This document shows, one piece after another, positions 42,446 through 51,841 of a stretch of DNA of 64,000 nt. The position numbers were made by a program, and so were the translations under genes. Under the pieces are notes generated by a model. The model searched no databases. It saw only the letters and a list, made by a program, of their open reading frames with translations, and was not told the DNA's origin. Source of the DNA: Leptospiraceae bacterium (GTDB lineage: Bacteria; Spirochaetota; Leptospiria; Leptospirales; Leptospiraceae); contig JACKPB010000013.1 in NCBI GenBank assembly GCA_024233875.1, forward strand, positions 1-64,000, written 5' to 3'. How positions within the stretch are numbered: the first letter of the stretch is position 1; each line of letters begins with the position of its first letter.

Positions 42446-42859
42446 TTACTTGAAAAGTTTATTGATTACATTGATCGGGTCACCTGTTTTTTCTCCATTG
42501 AGGATGGCACGAAACTCGTCCTGTTCTTTGGAATTCATTTTTGTTAAGAAGTCATAAGTTTCGGTATTGATCATTTTCGATCCCATCTGCCAGCTAGGAA
42601 AAAATCTCTCTTCGATTGGTTTGAGAGATACCATGATCACATTTCTATGTCGTTTGTCAGTTTTAATGGACTCATAGAGTTTTACAATTTCATCTTCCTC
42701 TCCTTCCAAAACCTGAAGAAACTTTGTTTGAGAGTAAAGAAGTACCCCGGTTACATTGTGCTTTCCGTTATTTCTCATAGCTGAGTCCAGGATTTTTTTG
42801 ATTTCATCATCCGTGCACTCCGGAGTCCTGAGACTCAGGTAAATCAATTGTGATATCAT
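42446..42859 (-). CDS. BLUF-domain blue-light sensor (stand-alone)
   Basis: A 137-aa protein made of one BLUF domain and a short C-terminal helix pair. The flavin-site residues are present: Tyr in SQLIYLS, Asn in MRNNGKHNVTGVLLY, Gln in FLQVLEGEED, and the SWQMGS segment. There is no attached output domain, so it must signal through a partner. I chose ATG at 42859, 8 nt after AGGAG; an ATG two codons earlier is too close to that site. It lies after the REP-like hairpin cluster, with hemolysin III upstream on the same strand. Confidence 0.88.
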   Translation of the reverse strand: MISQLIYLSLRTPECTDDEIKKILDSAMRNNGKHNVTGVLLYSQTKFLQVLEGEEDEIVKLYESIKTDKRHRNVIMVSLKPIEERFFPSWQMGSKMINTETYDFLTKMNSKEQDEFRAILNGEKTGDPINVINKLFK

Positions 42860-42961
42860 TTTCATCTCCTAATAATCATAATTTACTTTATATCTTTGTT
42901 TTGTACAATATATATACATCTGAATTAATTGAAAAGCAAAACATATTTTTAGGATCATATT

Positions 42962-43107
42962 CATTATCCTCACCTTACGCACTTCGTGCGTGAGATGAGG
43001 ATAATGAAAGGGAGCCTTTCGGCAGATTGGGGACTCATCGTCCCCAAACCCCTATTTGTAATCTCTTTACTCACTTCGTGCGTGAGATGAGGATAATGAA
43101 AGGGGGA
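42962..43107. repeat. REP-like cluster of hairpins with an exact 33-bp direct repeat
   Basis: The first hairpin (42962-43006) has 21-nt arms with 19 matched pairs around TTC, beginning CATTATCCTCA and ending TGAGGATAATG. GAAAGG/CCTTTC (43006-43020) forms a second small stem, and TTGGGGAC/GTCCCCAA (43027-43047) a third. The 33 bases at 42980-43012, beginning CACTTCGTGCGTGAGATG, recur exactly at 43072-43104, where the left arm is degraded. The cluster fills the gap between hemolysin III and the BLUF gene. Confidence 0.75.
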
Positions 43108-43123
43108 AAACCTTCATTCGTTA

Positions 43124-43765
43124 TCAATAAGGTATTACATAAAAAAGAATTGCAAAAAAATGGAGGGTGCTTCCTCCAACTACGAAAATATGCCATATGG
43201 TATGAAAGGCGGGAATTCTATCCCAGAGATAGAAGATTGCTCCCAATGTGTAGGAAAGTCCGCCTCCAATGATCCAGGCAAACCCTTCATAATGAATCGC
43301 TTCCAAAATGGGTTTATAAAAGAAAAGTGCCATCCATCCCATGAGGATATAGATAGCTGTAGACGTTTTTTTGAATCGTCCGGTAAAGTATAGTTTGAAT
43401 ACTATTCCCGCTACTGCCAATCCCCAGGCCAAACTCAATAGGATGTAACGGGAACTACCTTCCAGTAGAATCAAAGTAAAGGGAGAGTAACTTCCGGCGA
43501 TTAAGAGGTAAATCGAACAATGATCCAAAACTTTGAAGAATTTTTTGGTTTTTTCTGTTTTGGAACTGTGATACAAAGTGGAAGAGAGGTAGAGAGCAAT
43601 CAGAGAAAAACCAAAGAGCGACACGGAAATGATCTTATTGGTCGCCTGATTGGTTCCCATTGCTTGTGTGGCTAGATAGATCCAACCTATCAATCCCAAA
43701 AATGCACCTATCCCATGGATTAGGGCATTTCCGAATTCTTCCAGTGGTGTCTGAGGTCTCTTCAT
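43124..43765 (-). CDS. hemolysin III family (PAQR/YqfA-like) membrane protein
   Basis: A 213-aa protein with seven hydrophobic helices. The conserved metal-site motifs of the family are present: GNALIHGIGAFLG near the N-terminus, SSTLYHSSK and DHCSIYLLIAGSYSPF in the middle, and HTIWHIFVVGGSTLHF at the end. The name is historical; these proteins are putative membrane hydrolases or stress receptors and haemolysis is doubtful. ATG follows AAGGA. It lies 48 bp downstream of the PAS/HATPase gene. Confidence 0.9.
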   Translation of the reverse strand: MKRPQTPLEEFGNALIHGIGAFLGLIGWIYLATQAMGTNQATNKIISVSLFGFSLIALYLSSTLYHSSKTEKTKKFFKVLDHCSIYLLIAGSYSPFTLILLEGSSRYILLSLAWGLAVAGIVFKLYFTGRFKKTSTAIYILMGWMALFFYKPILEAIHYEGFAWIIGGGLSYTLGAIFYLWDRIPAFHTIWHIFVVGGSTLHFFAILFYVIPY

Positions 43766-43813
43766 ATTTTTTTCCTTTTGTTTTGAACCAATCCCTGATA
43801 GTTTCTCAAAAGA

Positions 43814-44629
43814 TCAATATCGACTCATATAGTCCGATCTCCAGGTGATGATCTGAATAAACGTCCCCAATTCATTCGAGTCTATTTTGAAATCATCCAC
43901 TGCTCTTTTGGCAACTCCCAATCCGATTCCGAGAGTGCCCTTACTGCTGAAACCATCCGTCATAGCCTGATCCAGATTGAAAATTCCCGGACCCTTATCA
44001 CGAAATTGTACCCTTATTCCCAGCTGACCGTTTTCACCCGATATAGTTGAAATGGATACCACCCCACCATTGCTATGGAGGAGAAGGTTTCTGGACAATT
44101 CGGTACAGGCTACGATCAATTGGAAGATTTTGAAGGTTACTATGTAAATATCCTGAGCTAATTCCTTCACCATTTTCTTGACAAGTATGATATCAGAGGA
44201 ACTGGCAATGAGAAGATCATTGGATACTAGCATTTCCGAACTCATCTCAAATTTCTTAAAAAAGGTCACAGCTAAGTTTAGAGTGAGCGGGAAGATCTTG
44301 AAGACAAGATTCAAATCCTCAGAGTGACCATCCGTATACTTTAGATTGTATATGTATTGGGGTGAACCGGAAAGAATCACTTTTGTAATGGTTGAAGGAA
44401 ATTCTGATTTCAATAGATCCTGAAAACTTTCACCCAACGAATGATTGTGGAAATTGGATATGTCATATCCGAGAAGATCTGAAGCCGGACGATTCGTGTA
44501 GATAAGTTTCAAAGTACTCAGGATGGAAGTATCATTCAACTCCCAAATCATTTGACCGTAACTTTGATGTTTATGAAACAGTTCATATTCTTTGTCTATC
44601 AACTGTTTGATCATACTTGAATTGTACAT
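43814..44629 (-). CDS. PAS plus RsbT-type HATPase regulatory protein
   Basis: A 271-aa soluble protein. The N-terminal ~115 residues look like a PAS domain (LKLIYTNRPASDLLGYD). The C-terminal part is a GHKL ATPase of the anti-sigma-kinase type: N box ACTELSRNLLLHS, G1 box FRDKGPGIFNLDQAM, and GTLGIGLGVAKRAVDDF. There is no HisKA helix, so it is more like RsbT/RsbW than a histidine kinase. It is 22 bp downstream of the RND transporter gene, which suggests co-transcription. The target is unknown. Confidence 0.8.
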   Translation of the reverse strand: MYNSSMIKQLIDKEYELFHKHQSYGQMIWELNDTSILSTLKLIYTNRPASDLLGYDISNFHNHSLGESFQDLLKSEFPSTITKVILSGSPQYIYNLKYTDGHSEDLNLVFKIFPLTLNLAVTFFKKFEMSSEMLVSNDLLIASSSDIILVKKMVKELAQDIYIVTFKIFQLIVACTELSRNLLLHSNGGVVSISTISGENGQLGIRVQFRDKGPGIFNLDQAMTDGFSSKGTLGIGLGVAKRAVDDFKIDSNELGTFIQIITWRSDYMSRY

Positions 44630-44651
44630 TTTCTTCTGGATTTGGTGAACT

Positions 44652-47600
44652 CTAAACCGGTGTTTTTTTTCTGAATTTGAACAATCTGACCAGATCTTCT
44701 TTCACCCGATAGACAGTCGGAACAAATACCAGGGTCACACCTGTAGCAAATAGAAGTCCCCAACCAAAGGCAAGGGAAAGGGGTTGAACAAATCGATCCA
44801 GAGTAGGAAAACCATAAGCACTGGGCAGGAGTCCGATCACTGTAGTGAGGGTTGTCAAAAATATGGGTCTCAAACGAATTTCTCCTCCCTTCACAATGGC
44901 TTCATCCAATTCCATACCTCCCGCCCGTAACTCCTCGATGAAGGTTATGAGAATCAGAGTGTTTGCTACTATACTACCGCTGAGAGCAACAATTGCGAGC
45001 ATACTCATAAAACTCAAAGGTTTCCCGTGGGTGATCAGAGCAAAGAGTACACCAACGATTCCGAAAGGTATCGATGAAATGATGACTCCTGTAGTACCGA
45101 TGGAATTGAAATATATGATAAAGATTATAAAAATTACCGCAATCGCGAGAAGCATAGAGATACCCAGATCACGGAAGGATTTTTGGGCATCTTCCTGCTC
45201 TCCTCCAAAATTGACCTTGTATCCTTTGTAGGGTTCGAGATTGACTGATTTTCTCAGGCGTGTGTTGACCGCAAGTGAAGTTGCTTTCGAGGTGTCTATG
45301 GAAGCCTCAAGCCGAACTATTCGGAGCAAATCCTGTCTATTGATCATTGAAAAGCTTCTTTCTTTGGTTACATAAGTTACCTGGTCGAGAGGAATGAGAC
45401 GTCTGGATCGATTTTCCACCTTGACTTCTTTTAAGCTATTCACATCCAATCTTGCTAACTCGGGATAACGAACCAGAATGTTGATCTTATCCTCCCCCTT
45501 GCTGATACTGGAAGCAATTTCACCATTATAAGCTGTTCGTATGGCTCTGGCAATGTCCCTTGCACTGATATCGGTGATGATGGCTGCAGAGTCATTGACA
45601 CGAAAGCGATATTCTTCCTTGCCCTCTTCCAGATCGATACGGATGTCATACACCCCATCAATCTTCTTCATTTCTTCTATGTACTTTCCCGCTATTTCCT
45701 GAATTACAGAATACTCCTGACCTTTGATCTCTATGCTGACCGGTTTTCCTATCGGTGGTCCCTTCACTTTAGCCGAGACATCCAAAAAGAGTTTTTTATC
45801 TATGGTTCCGGAAGCTTTTCCTTTGTCTATGGCAGTTCGGATTGCATTCACAAGATCTATCCCGTTGAACCATTGACTCCGTTCATTCTCCGGAATTAGT
45901 TTCAGCATGATGTGGGCCCTATGAGCTTCCTGCCCCGGTTTGGGATCCACAGCCGGTGCTTCATGCACTCCCACTCTCGTCCTCATGTACTTCAGATCCC
46001 CACCGGTGATCTCCTTGAGAACGGGTTCGATCGTGTGGATGACGGATAGATTTTTTTCGAGTGTTGTTCCGATAGGCATCCAGGACTTGAGTTCTATGTC
46101 CTCTTCTCCCCCGGAGGGAAAGAACATAAAATGCAGATATTTTGAAGAAAGGAAGAGACTGAACACAAAAAGCAGGGTAAAGAGTAAGAGTACAATGTAT
46201 CTCCTTTTGACCACCCACTGCATTGTCTTTTTGTAAATCCTTGTCACAAAAGCAAAGGCTCCGGTCTGTTCGTCCGGTTCATTGTGTTTGTGGGTAGTTT
46301 TTAGTTTTTCCGGTAGAAAGATATTCAGCCAGTTGGGAAGAAAAGTCAGAGAAAAGAGAAGTGATACAAAGAGGGTCAGAAGTATCACAGTCGGAATCGC
46401 TACAATAAACTTTCCCACGATACCGGAAAGAAAGAGAAGAGGAACAAAGGCGGCTGAAATGACGAGCATGGAGACTATTAAGGGAAGGAGAACATCTTTG
46501 AAAGTTTTTTCAATGGCTTCTTTTCTTGTGATACCTTCCTGCATGAGTCGATACGTATTTTCGGATACAACAATGGAGTTGTCCACCATCATACCCAGAA
46601 CCATGACCAGGCCAAAAATACTGACAGTATTGATGGTTGTACCGGTTTGCTTGATTAGATTGAAAGCAATGAGAAATATCGAAGGGATAGCCAGACTAAC
46701 AATGAGACTGAGTCGGGGACCCAAAATAAAGAATAAGACCACAACAACGAGAATGAGTCCGGTGGCAAAATTTACCCCCAGATCTCCAATCTGTTTGATG
46801 ACATTATTGCTGCGATCGTCAAAGAGATAGATCGAAGCTTCGGGAAATTCGTCTTCCAAATTGTGAATGAGAGCTTTTACTTTCTGTGAGGTGACAATGA
46901 TATCGGCCTGACCTGTCTTCCAGACACGCAAAACTATCGAATCGGTTCCGTTGACCCTTTCATAGATTTCGACATCTTTAAAAGAATCAAAAACCCGTGC
47001 AACATTGCGAACGAGAGTGGAATAACCGATTTCATTTCCCACCAGAGGAACATTGAGCATATCGGTGGCTTCCTGAAACTCTCCTTTTGTACGGAGAAGG
47101 AATTCATTTCCATCCAATTTCAAGACTCCCGAAGGAGTGTCAATATTTCTGGAACCGAGGGCATTCAGAAGAGTGTTCAATCCGATTTGGTTGTTGTTCA
47201 GGGCAACGGGATCTACTTCTACTAGGAATTGACGATCCCTGTAGCCGAATTTTTGAATTTCTGCGATCTCTTTTACCTGAAAGAGTCGATCTTCAAAAAA
47301 TTTTGCCAGGTTTCTGAGCTTACGATAGTCTTCGAGGGAGTCTCCGGTGGGCTTTTTTAGGGAAAGAGCAATTTGGATCACTTCCTGTTTTTCTGTAGTG
47401 ATTTCATGAACCTTAGGAGTGATAGCGTTGGACGGCAACCGCGCCGAACTGACCGCATCCTTGATATCATCGAGGATTTTCTGGGTATTACGGGACCCCT
47501 CTTCCAAAAAAATCATGATCACCGAAACATTTTCGAGATTGTAACTTCTGACCTTATCTATCCTGCTAACGGAACGGAGTTGTTTTTCAATAGGTATGGC

Positions 47601-47792
47601 AATCAGCCTTTCGATTTCTTCAGACGTTGCTCCGGGTAGTACAGCTTCAATCACTACTTTATCCAGAGCTACGTTGGGAAATGCTTCTCTATTCATCTCA
47701 GAAACTGTAAAAAACCCCATTCCGAGAAAAAGAAATAGGATAAATTGAAGTACTAATTTTTTTTCTAAGATAAAATCTCGAATAACTTTCAT
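44652..47792 (-). CDS. RND family transporter (AcrB/HAE-like)
   Basis: A 1046-aa proton-driven membrane pump. The N-terminal helix and porter domain (LPGATSEEIERLIAIPIEKQL) are followed by helices carrying VMVLGMMVDNSIVVSENTY, where the family's proton-relay Asp is present, and a second half (SMLAIVALSGSIVANTLILI and RLRPIFLTTLTTVIGLLP). Length is normal. No periplasmic adaptor or TolC-like gene is adjacent, so partners must be encoded elsewhere. It follows the double cNMP-binding protein gene by 45 bp. Substrate unknown. Confidence 0.92.
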   Translation of the reverse strand: MKVIRDFILEKKLVLQFILFLFLGMGFFTVSEMNREAFPNVALDKVVIEAVLPGATSEEIERLIAIPIEKQLRSVSRIDKVRSYNLENVSVIMIFLEEGSRNTQKILDDIKDAVSSARLPSNAITPKVHEITTEKQEVIQIALSLKKPTGDSLEDYRKLRNLAKFFEDRLFQVKEIAEIQKFGYRDRQFLVEVDPVALNNNQIGLNTLLNALGSRNIDTPSGVLKLDGNEFLLRTKGEFQEATDMLNVPLVGNEIGYSTLVRNVARVFDSFKDVEIYERVNGTDSIVLRVWKTGQADIIVTSQKVKALIHNLEDEFPEASIYLFDDRSNNVIKQIGDLGVNFATGLILVVVVLFFILGPRLSLIVSLAIPSIFLIAFNLIKQTGTTINTVSIFGLVMVLGMMVDNSIVVSENTYRLMQEGITRKEAIEKTFKDVLLPLIVSMLVISAAFVPLLFLSGIVGKFIVAIPTVILLTLFVSLLFSLTFLPNWLNIFLPEKLKTTHKHNEPDEQTGAFAFVTRIYKKTMQWVVKRRYIVLLLFTLLFVFSLFLSSKYLHFMFFPSGGEEDIELKSWMPIGTTLEKNLSVIHTIEPVLKEITGGDLKYMRTRVGVHEAPAVDPKPGQEAHRAHIMLKLIPENERSQWFNGIDLVNAIRTAIDKGKASGTIDKKLFLDVSAKVKGPPIGKPVSIEIKGQEYSVIQEIAGKYIEEMKKIDGVYDIRIDLEEGKEEYRFRVNDSAAIITDISARDIARAIRTAYNGEIASSISKGEDKINILVRYPELARLDVNSLKEVKVENRSRRLIPLDQVTYVTKERSFSMINRQDLLRIVRLEASIDTSKATSLAVNTRLRKSVNLEPYKGYKVNFGGEQEDAQKSFRDLGISMLLAIAVIFIIFIIYFNSIGTTGVIISSIPFGIVGVLFALITHGKPLSFMSMLAIVALSGSIVANTLILITFIEELRAGGMELDEAIVKGGEIRLRPIFLTTLTTVIGLLPSAYGFPTLDRFVQPLSLAFGWGLLFATGVTLVFVPTVYRVKEDLVRLFKFRKKTPV

Positions 47793-47837
47793 AAGTTCTA
47801 ATCCTTTCCTTATTTACCAGAAATACGGAAAGGGAAT

Positions 47838-48698
47838 CTATGTAGATTCATTTTTTATTAAAGATTTTTGAATGAGTAATACAGTTAAGATTAGATTCAG
47901 TAAAATATTATAAGCAAGAGTAAAATCTACCCGACTGAGACGGATCAGAATATCCGAATCCAAGATGGCTATTTTTGCCGATCCATTGATTGCTTTTGCT
48001 GTCAAAAAATGTCTGCTCATATTTTTAATTCTTAAGAATCCGAAGAGAGCACCCGGTCTCAGGTGAATTACTTCCGTCATGAATTGATTGTCATCTATCC
48101 GGTACTGTTCGATTTCACCCTCAATGAGCAAATAGACAAAATGAGAATCTTTCTCATCATCAGGCAGAAAGACATTTTCCTTATTCAATACAGTACGGGA
48201 TCTGACCGTATTTAAGTGTTCTGTAATTTTTAGGTTTTCCTTTCGAATTTTTGTTAATGTTTTGTCAACCTCCTCCCCGAAAAGTTCACTTATATCGAGG
48301 GGTTTCTCCGGTGATTTCAAAATCGATTCGTCCAAATTTCTCAGGGAAAGGATCAAGAGATTCAAAAGCTTTCCGATCTCTACGGGAGAACTCTTCAACC
48401 AATCCTGAAAATCCTTCAGGGAGAGAAAAATAACAATTGTATCGTCCTCCTCAACCACTGCATATTCCAAACGGGTTTCAAAAATGAGTGTATGGTATCC
48501 AAAAAAATTACCGGAAGGATAAACAATGATTGGATTTTTTTCCTCTGAATCCATGTTGGCATAAAAAGTCACCGAGCCTTTGAGAACAAATCCCACTCCC
48601 AACTTTCCCTTTTCCCCTTTGGAATAAATGAGCTCATTCTTATTGTAATGATAGCCCTGTATATCTTTCTCTCTTAAAAAATCAGCTATTTGAATCAT
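47838..48698 (-). CDS. protein with two cyclic-nucleotide-binding-like domains
   Basis: A 286-aa soluble protein. Each half has the cNMP beta-roll pattern: GEKGKLGVGFVLKGSVTFYA with YPSGNFFGYHTLIFETRLEYAV (first), and KDSHFVYLLIEGEIEQYRI with IHLRPGALFGFLRIKNMSRHFL (second). The phosphate-binding FGE/RxA core is imperfect in both. There is no helix-turn-helix at the C-terminus, so it is probably a sensor or scaffold, not a DNA-binding regulator. ATG at 48698 has GGGGAG about 10 nt upstream; upstream frame to 48761 is not family-like. It heads the run to the RND pump. Confidence 0.75.
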   Translation of the reverse strand: MIQIADFLREKDIQGYHYNKNELIYSKGEKGKLGVGFVLKGSVTFYANMDSEEKNPIIVYPSGNFFGYHTLIFETRLEYAVVEEDDTIVIFLSLKDFQDWLKSSPVEIGKLLNLLILSLRNLDESILKSPEKPLDISELFGEEVDKTLTKIRKENLKITEHLNTVRSRTVLNKENVFLPDDEKDSHFVYLLIEGEIEQYRIDDNQFMTEVIHLRPGALFGFLRIKNMSRHFLTAKAINGSAKIAILDSDILIRLSRVDFTLAYNILLNLILTVLLIQKSLIKNEST

Positions 48699-48860
48699 TT
48701 TGCATCCACTCCCCAGACACCTTTTAATGAAAGTTTTTATGAAGATAAAAATCTTTCCCATTGAATCATACTTTGAAAAATATGTAAATGATTTAAAGAA
48801 TCAAATTCAATTTTCTCAAAACCTGCGAAAGTGAGAAATTTTGTTTCATTTGATTTTGAA

Positions 48861-49700
48861 TCACTCCTGAAGGAAATGAATCGATTTCAATTCTGACTTA
48901 AAAAAAACAAACTCCTCTTCGGTTTCAAAATGGTTGGCGGCTTCCACCCGAAATGGAATCCTGAATCCACCGACTTCACGAAAATCAGATAGTCTTCCTC
49001 CAAAAGGTTGGAAGCGAAATTGTTTTTCCGGATTTGCATCGGACCATCTTTGAAATTTCACTAGGATCGGACATCCATTAGCGTCCAGAACTACATCCAC
49101 TTCCTGGGAGAGTTCTCCATTCCTGATTGTTACCCTTGCTGTATCTTTGTCCAATTCTTCCCATTTGATATTTTTTCCGGGGAGAACTGCGGCTGGAGTC
49201 CAAAATATAGATTCGGCTACATAACGACCGAAAGCGGCTCTTGAATGATCTGAAGTTCCACCCATGCGTGCCACCGGAAAAATGTTCAGAATTCGAAACC
49301 GTGTCCACTTCCCGGTATCAGAACCGGATACAGTAAGTAGACCGGGTAGTTTCATTTGAAAGACAAAACCCTCCGGAGAGGCCAGAAGTTGTCGGGCGAT
49401 CATCTCCTGATAGTTGGGTTTTTCTTTGGAACCGAGACTGAATTGCCCTCCCATTTCAATTTCTGCTACCTTTAGTAAGGGAGTGCCTACTTTGATGGTA
49501 CATTGAAAAAATCTCCGAACAGGTTCCGGTTGATCTTCAATCATTTTCAAATCAAAGACCAATGGTTTTGACTTCGGGAGATTGGACAATCGATTCCATT
49601 CTTCCTCATCTGAAAGGGAATCAGAATAGGTCAAAGAAAGGAGTAGAGTCAGGAAAACAACCGGTAAGAGGTAGAGAAGTGTTCTTTTTTTTATTTTCAT
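48861..49700 (-). CDS. DUF6544-like exported protein
   Basis: A 279-aa protein with an N-terminal signal anchor or signal peptide (LYLLPVVFLTLLLSLTYS, about 9-26). The motif QPEPVRRFFQCTIKVGTPLL, a variable middle with FVFQMKLPGLLTVSGSD, and the late GGRLSDFREVGGFRIPFRVEA match the DUF6544 pattern. Function unknown, probably envelope-located. ATG follows AGGAAA by five bases. It is divergent from the GGDEF gene across a 194-bp AT-rich region. Confidence 0.7.
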   Translation of the reverse strand: MKIKKRTLLYLLPVVFLTLLLSLTYSDSLSDEEEWNRLSNLPKSKPLVFDLKMIEDQPEPVRRFFQCTIKVGTPLLKVAEIEMGGQFSLGSKEKPNYQEMIARQLLASPEGFVFQMKLPGLLTVSGSDTGKWTRFRILNIFPVARMGGTSDHSRAAFGRYVAESIFWTPAAVLPGKNIKWEELDKDTARVTIRNGELSQEVDVVLDANGCPILVKFQRWSDANPEKQFRFQPFGGRLSDFREVGGFRIPFRVEAANHFETEEEFVFFKSELKSIHFLQE

Positions 49701-49894
49701 AAAAATTTCCTAAAAGAAAAGATGAATTCTTTTCATTATCCTTCGTTACAGAGAAATTCAAAGTTCTGCAAGAGTTCCATTCAAAAAACAAAGTCAATTC
49801 CTTCTTTTTTGAAAAGAAAAAAAGATTGATTTTAATAAATAAACCTTAATTTTTACTTTTGGAGACTTAATTTCCATATAAATTAAATAATTCC

Positions 49895-51841
49895 ATGCAA
49901 TTTTTATTAAATTTCATTCTGATATCATCATTTTTCCTCATCCCCAATGCTTCTTTATCCTCCGAAAAACTCAGAGTTCAACTCAAATGGAAGCATCAAT
50001 TTCAATTTGCCGGCTACTACGCAGCTATTGAGAAGGGATTTTATAAGGAAAGCAATTTGGATGTCGAATTGATTGAAGCAAATGAGGAAAAGAAAGATCT
50101 CGAAGGCGTTCTCTCCGGAGAAGTAGACATCGGAATCGCCGGATCCAATCTGGTTCTCCTGAAGAGTCGGGGTCTCCCCGTAGTCGTTCTGGGAACCATA
50201 TTCCAACACTCTCCCCTGGCATTTCTGGTTCCCGGTAGAAGTGGAATCGGAAATGTTCATGAAATCCAAAACAAAAGACTCATGCTGGAAGGACATGCGG
50301 AAGAACTCCTAGCCTATCTGAAGTCTGAGGGGATTCGTATTGAAACAATGAATACAGTTCCCCATGAATTTGATATCAAATTTTTACTCGATGGTTCTGT
50401 CGATGTCATCAGTGCTTACCAGACAGATGAACCCTTTCTATTAAAAGAAAACAAAATCCCCTACTATCTCTTCACTCCCAGATCAGTAGGAATCGATTTC
50501 TATGGGGATACGATTTACACAACCCGTGATACACTTCATGAAAAAAAAGATGCCATTCTCCTGTTTCTGGATGCGACTTATAAGGGTTGGTCGTATGCTC
50601 TTAAGCATAAAGAAGAAATTGTAGATCTTATCTATGATAAGTACAGTCAGAGACATAGCAGAGCTCATCTCCTTTTTGAAGCAGAAGAGACAGAGAAACT
50701 CATTCTTCCGGACATTGTCGAATTGGGCTACTTCAATCCGGGTAGATGGGAGCAGATTGCCGAACAGTACAAAAAGATCAATATGCTCGAAGGAGAGTTC
50801 ACCTTAAACGAATTTCTTCTGGAAAGAAATCCGGAAAAAGATTTGATCTGGATCTATTATTATTTACTCATTATTGGAGGAGGAATCTGTATTGCACTCT
50901 ATCTTGCCTTTCGATACTTACAATTCAATAAATTCATAACCGAACAGACAGAAGAGTTGAAGATCAAGAACAAATGGTTGAACTACTACTATGATCTTCC
51001 GATCATAGGTCTCTCCATTACAGAAGCCAAATCCAAGAAATGGATTTGGTGCAATCAAAAATTAATCGATATACTCGGATTCACAAGAGAAGAACTCAAG
51101 ACCATCAAATGGACAGAGATCACACATCCGGATGATCTCTCAATAGAGAAAGAAAAGTACAATGACCTCCTGACGGAACGTATTTCAAATTACTCAATCG
51201 AAAAACGTTTTATTAAAAAAGACAATTCCATTGTATTTGTTAGGTGTGATTATCAAAAAATTTATGACGATATCGATCAATCCTATCAGGTCATAGGTGT
51301 GATCAATGATATCACCGAAAACAAAGTCCTTCAGTCCAGATTGGAGCTCCTTTCCAATACCGATTCCCTAACGGGATTCTACAACCGTCATTTTTTTGAC
51401 CTGGAAATGGAAGAGATCTTTACCCGATTGGATGGTGAGACTTCCAAATTATCGTTTCTGTGTATCGATATTGATCATTTGAAAATGATTAATGAAAAGT
51501 ATGGGCACATAGTTGGTGATGAAACTCTCGCATCGATTTCATCTTTTATAAAAAAGAACATAGCCGTGAAAAATATGCTCTCCCGGACTGCGGGTGATGA
51601 GTTTGGAATTGTATTGTTTGATGTGAATTCAAAAGATGCCTATTTGATTGCTGAAGAAATTCGTAGTTATTTTTCTCAAACTCCAATCCAAACTCAAAAA
51701 GGAAGTATTTTCCTAACCTTGAGTATCGGTGTCGCTGAATTTTATCCCGGCGACCGATACGATGATCTTTTGAAGCGTGCGGACAGGGCTCTCAATACTG
51801 CCAAACACACGGGGAGAAATCAGGTCATCATAGGAGTTTGA
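49895..51841 (+). CDS. diguanylate cyclase with periplasmic NMT1/SsuA-like sensor
   Basis: A 648-aa membrane protein. A signal peptide (about 1-22) leads into a periplasmic NMT1/THI5-like binding domain (LKWKHQFQFAGYYAAIEKGF, VDIGIAGSNLVLL; about 25-310). A membrane helix (YYYLLIIGGGICIALYLAF) follows, then a PAS domain (CNQKLIDILGFTREELKTI) and a GGDEF domain (DSLTGFYNRHFFDLEM; SRTAGDEFGIVL). The active loop reads AGDEF, a tolerated form, so c-di-GMP synthesis is likely. The sensor resembles pyrimidine or taurine binders, so it may detect a small molecule. The start has no near ribosome site. Confidence 0.9.
   Translation: MQFLLNFILISSFFLIPNASLSSEKLRVQLKWKHQFQFAGYYAAIEKGFYKESNLDVELIEANEEKKDLEGVLSGEVDIGIAGSNLVLLKSRGLPVVVLGTIFQHSPLAFLVPGRSGIGNVHEIQNKRLMLEGHAEELLAYLKSEGIRIETMNTVPHEFDIKFLLDGSVDVISAYQTDEPFLLKENKIPYYLFTPRSVGIDFYGDTIYTTRDTLHEKKDAILLFLDATYKGWSYALKHKEEIVDLIYDKYSQRHSRAHLLFEAEETEKLILPDIVELGYFNPGRWEQIAEQYKKINMLEGEFTLNEFLLERNPEKDLIWIYYYLLIIGGGICIALYLAFRYLQFNKFITEQTEELKIKNKWLNYYYDLPIIGLSITEAKSKKWIWCNQKLIDILGFTREELKTIKWTEITHPDDLSIEKEKYNDLLTERISNYSIEKRFIKKDNSIVFVRCDYQKIYDDIDQSYQVIGVINDITENKVLQSRLELLSNTDSLTGFYNRHFFDLEMEEIFTRLDGETSKLSFLCIDIDHLKMINEKYGHIVGDETLASISSFIKKNIAVKNMLSRTAGDEFGIVLFDVNSKDAYLIAEEIRSYFSQTPIQTQKGSIFLTLSIGVAEFYPGDRYDDLLKRADRALNTAKHTGRNQVIIGV

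Noticed and set aside
46630..46660. VDNSIVV in the RND pump as a lost proton relay
   Set aside because: One Asp is kept, and Asn at the second position is frequent in many RND pumps.
51590..51615. AGDEF instead of GGDEF as a dead cyclase loop
   Set aside because: The first position tolerates alanine, while the key GDEF residues and metal Asp positions remain.
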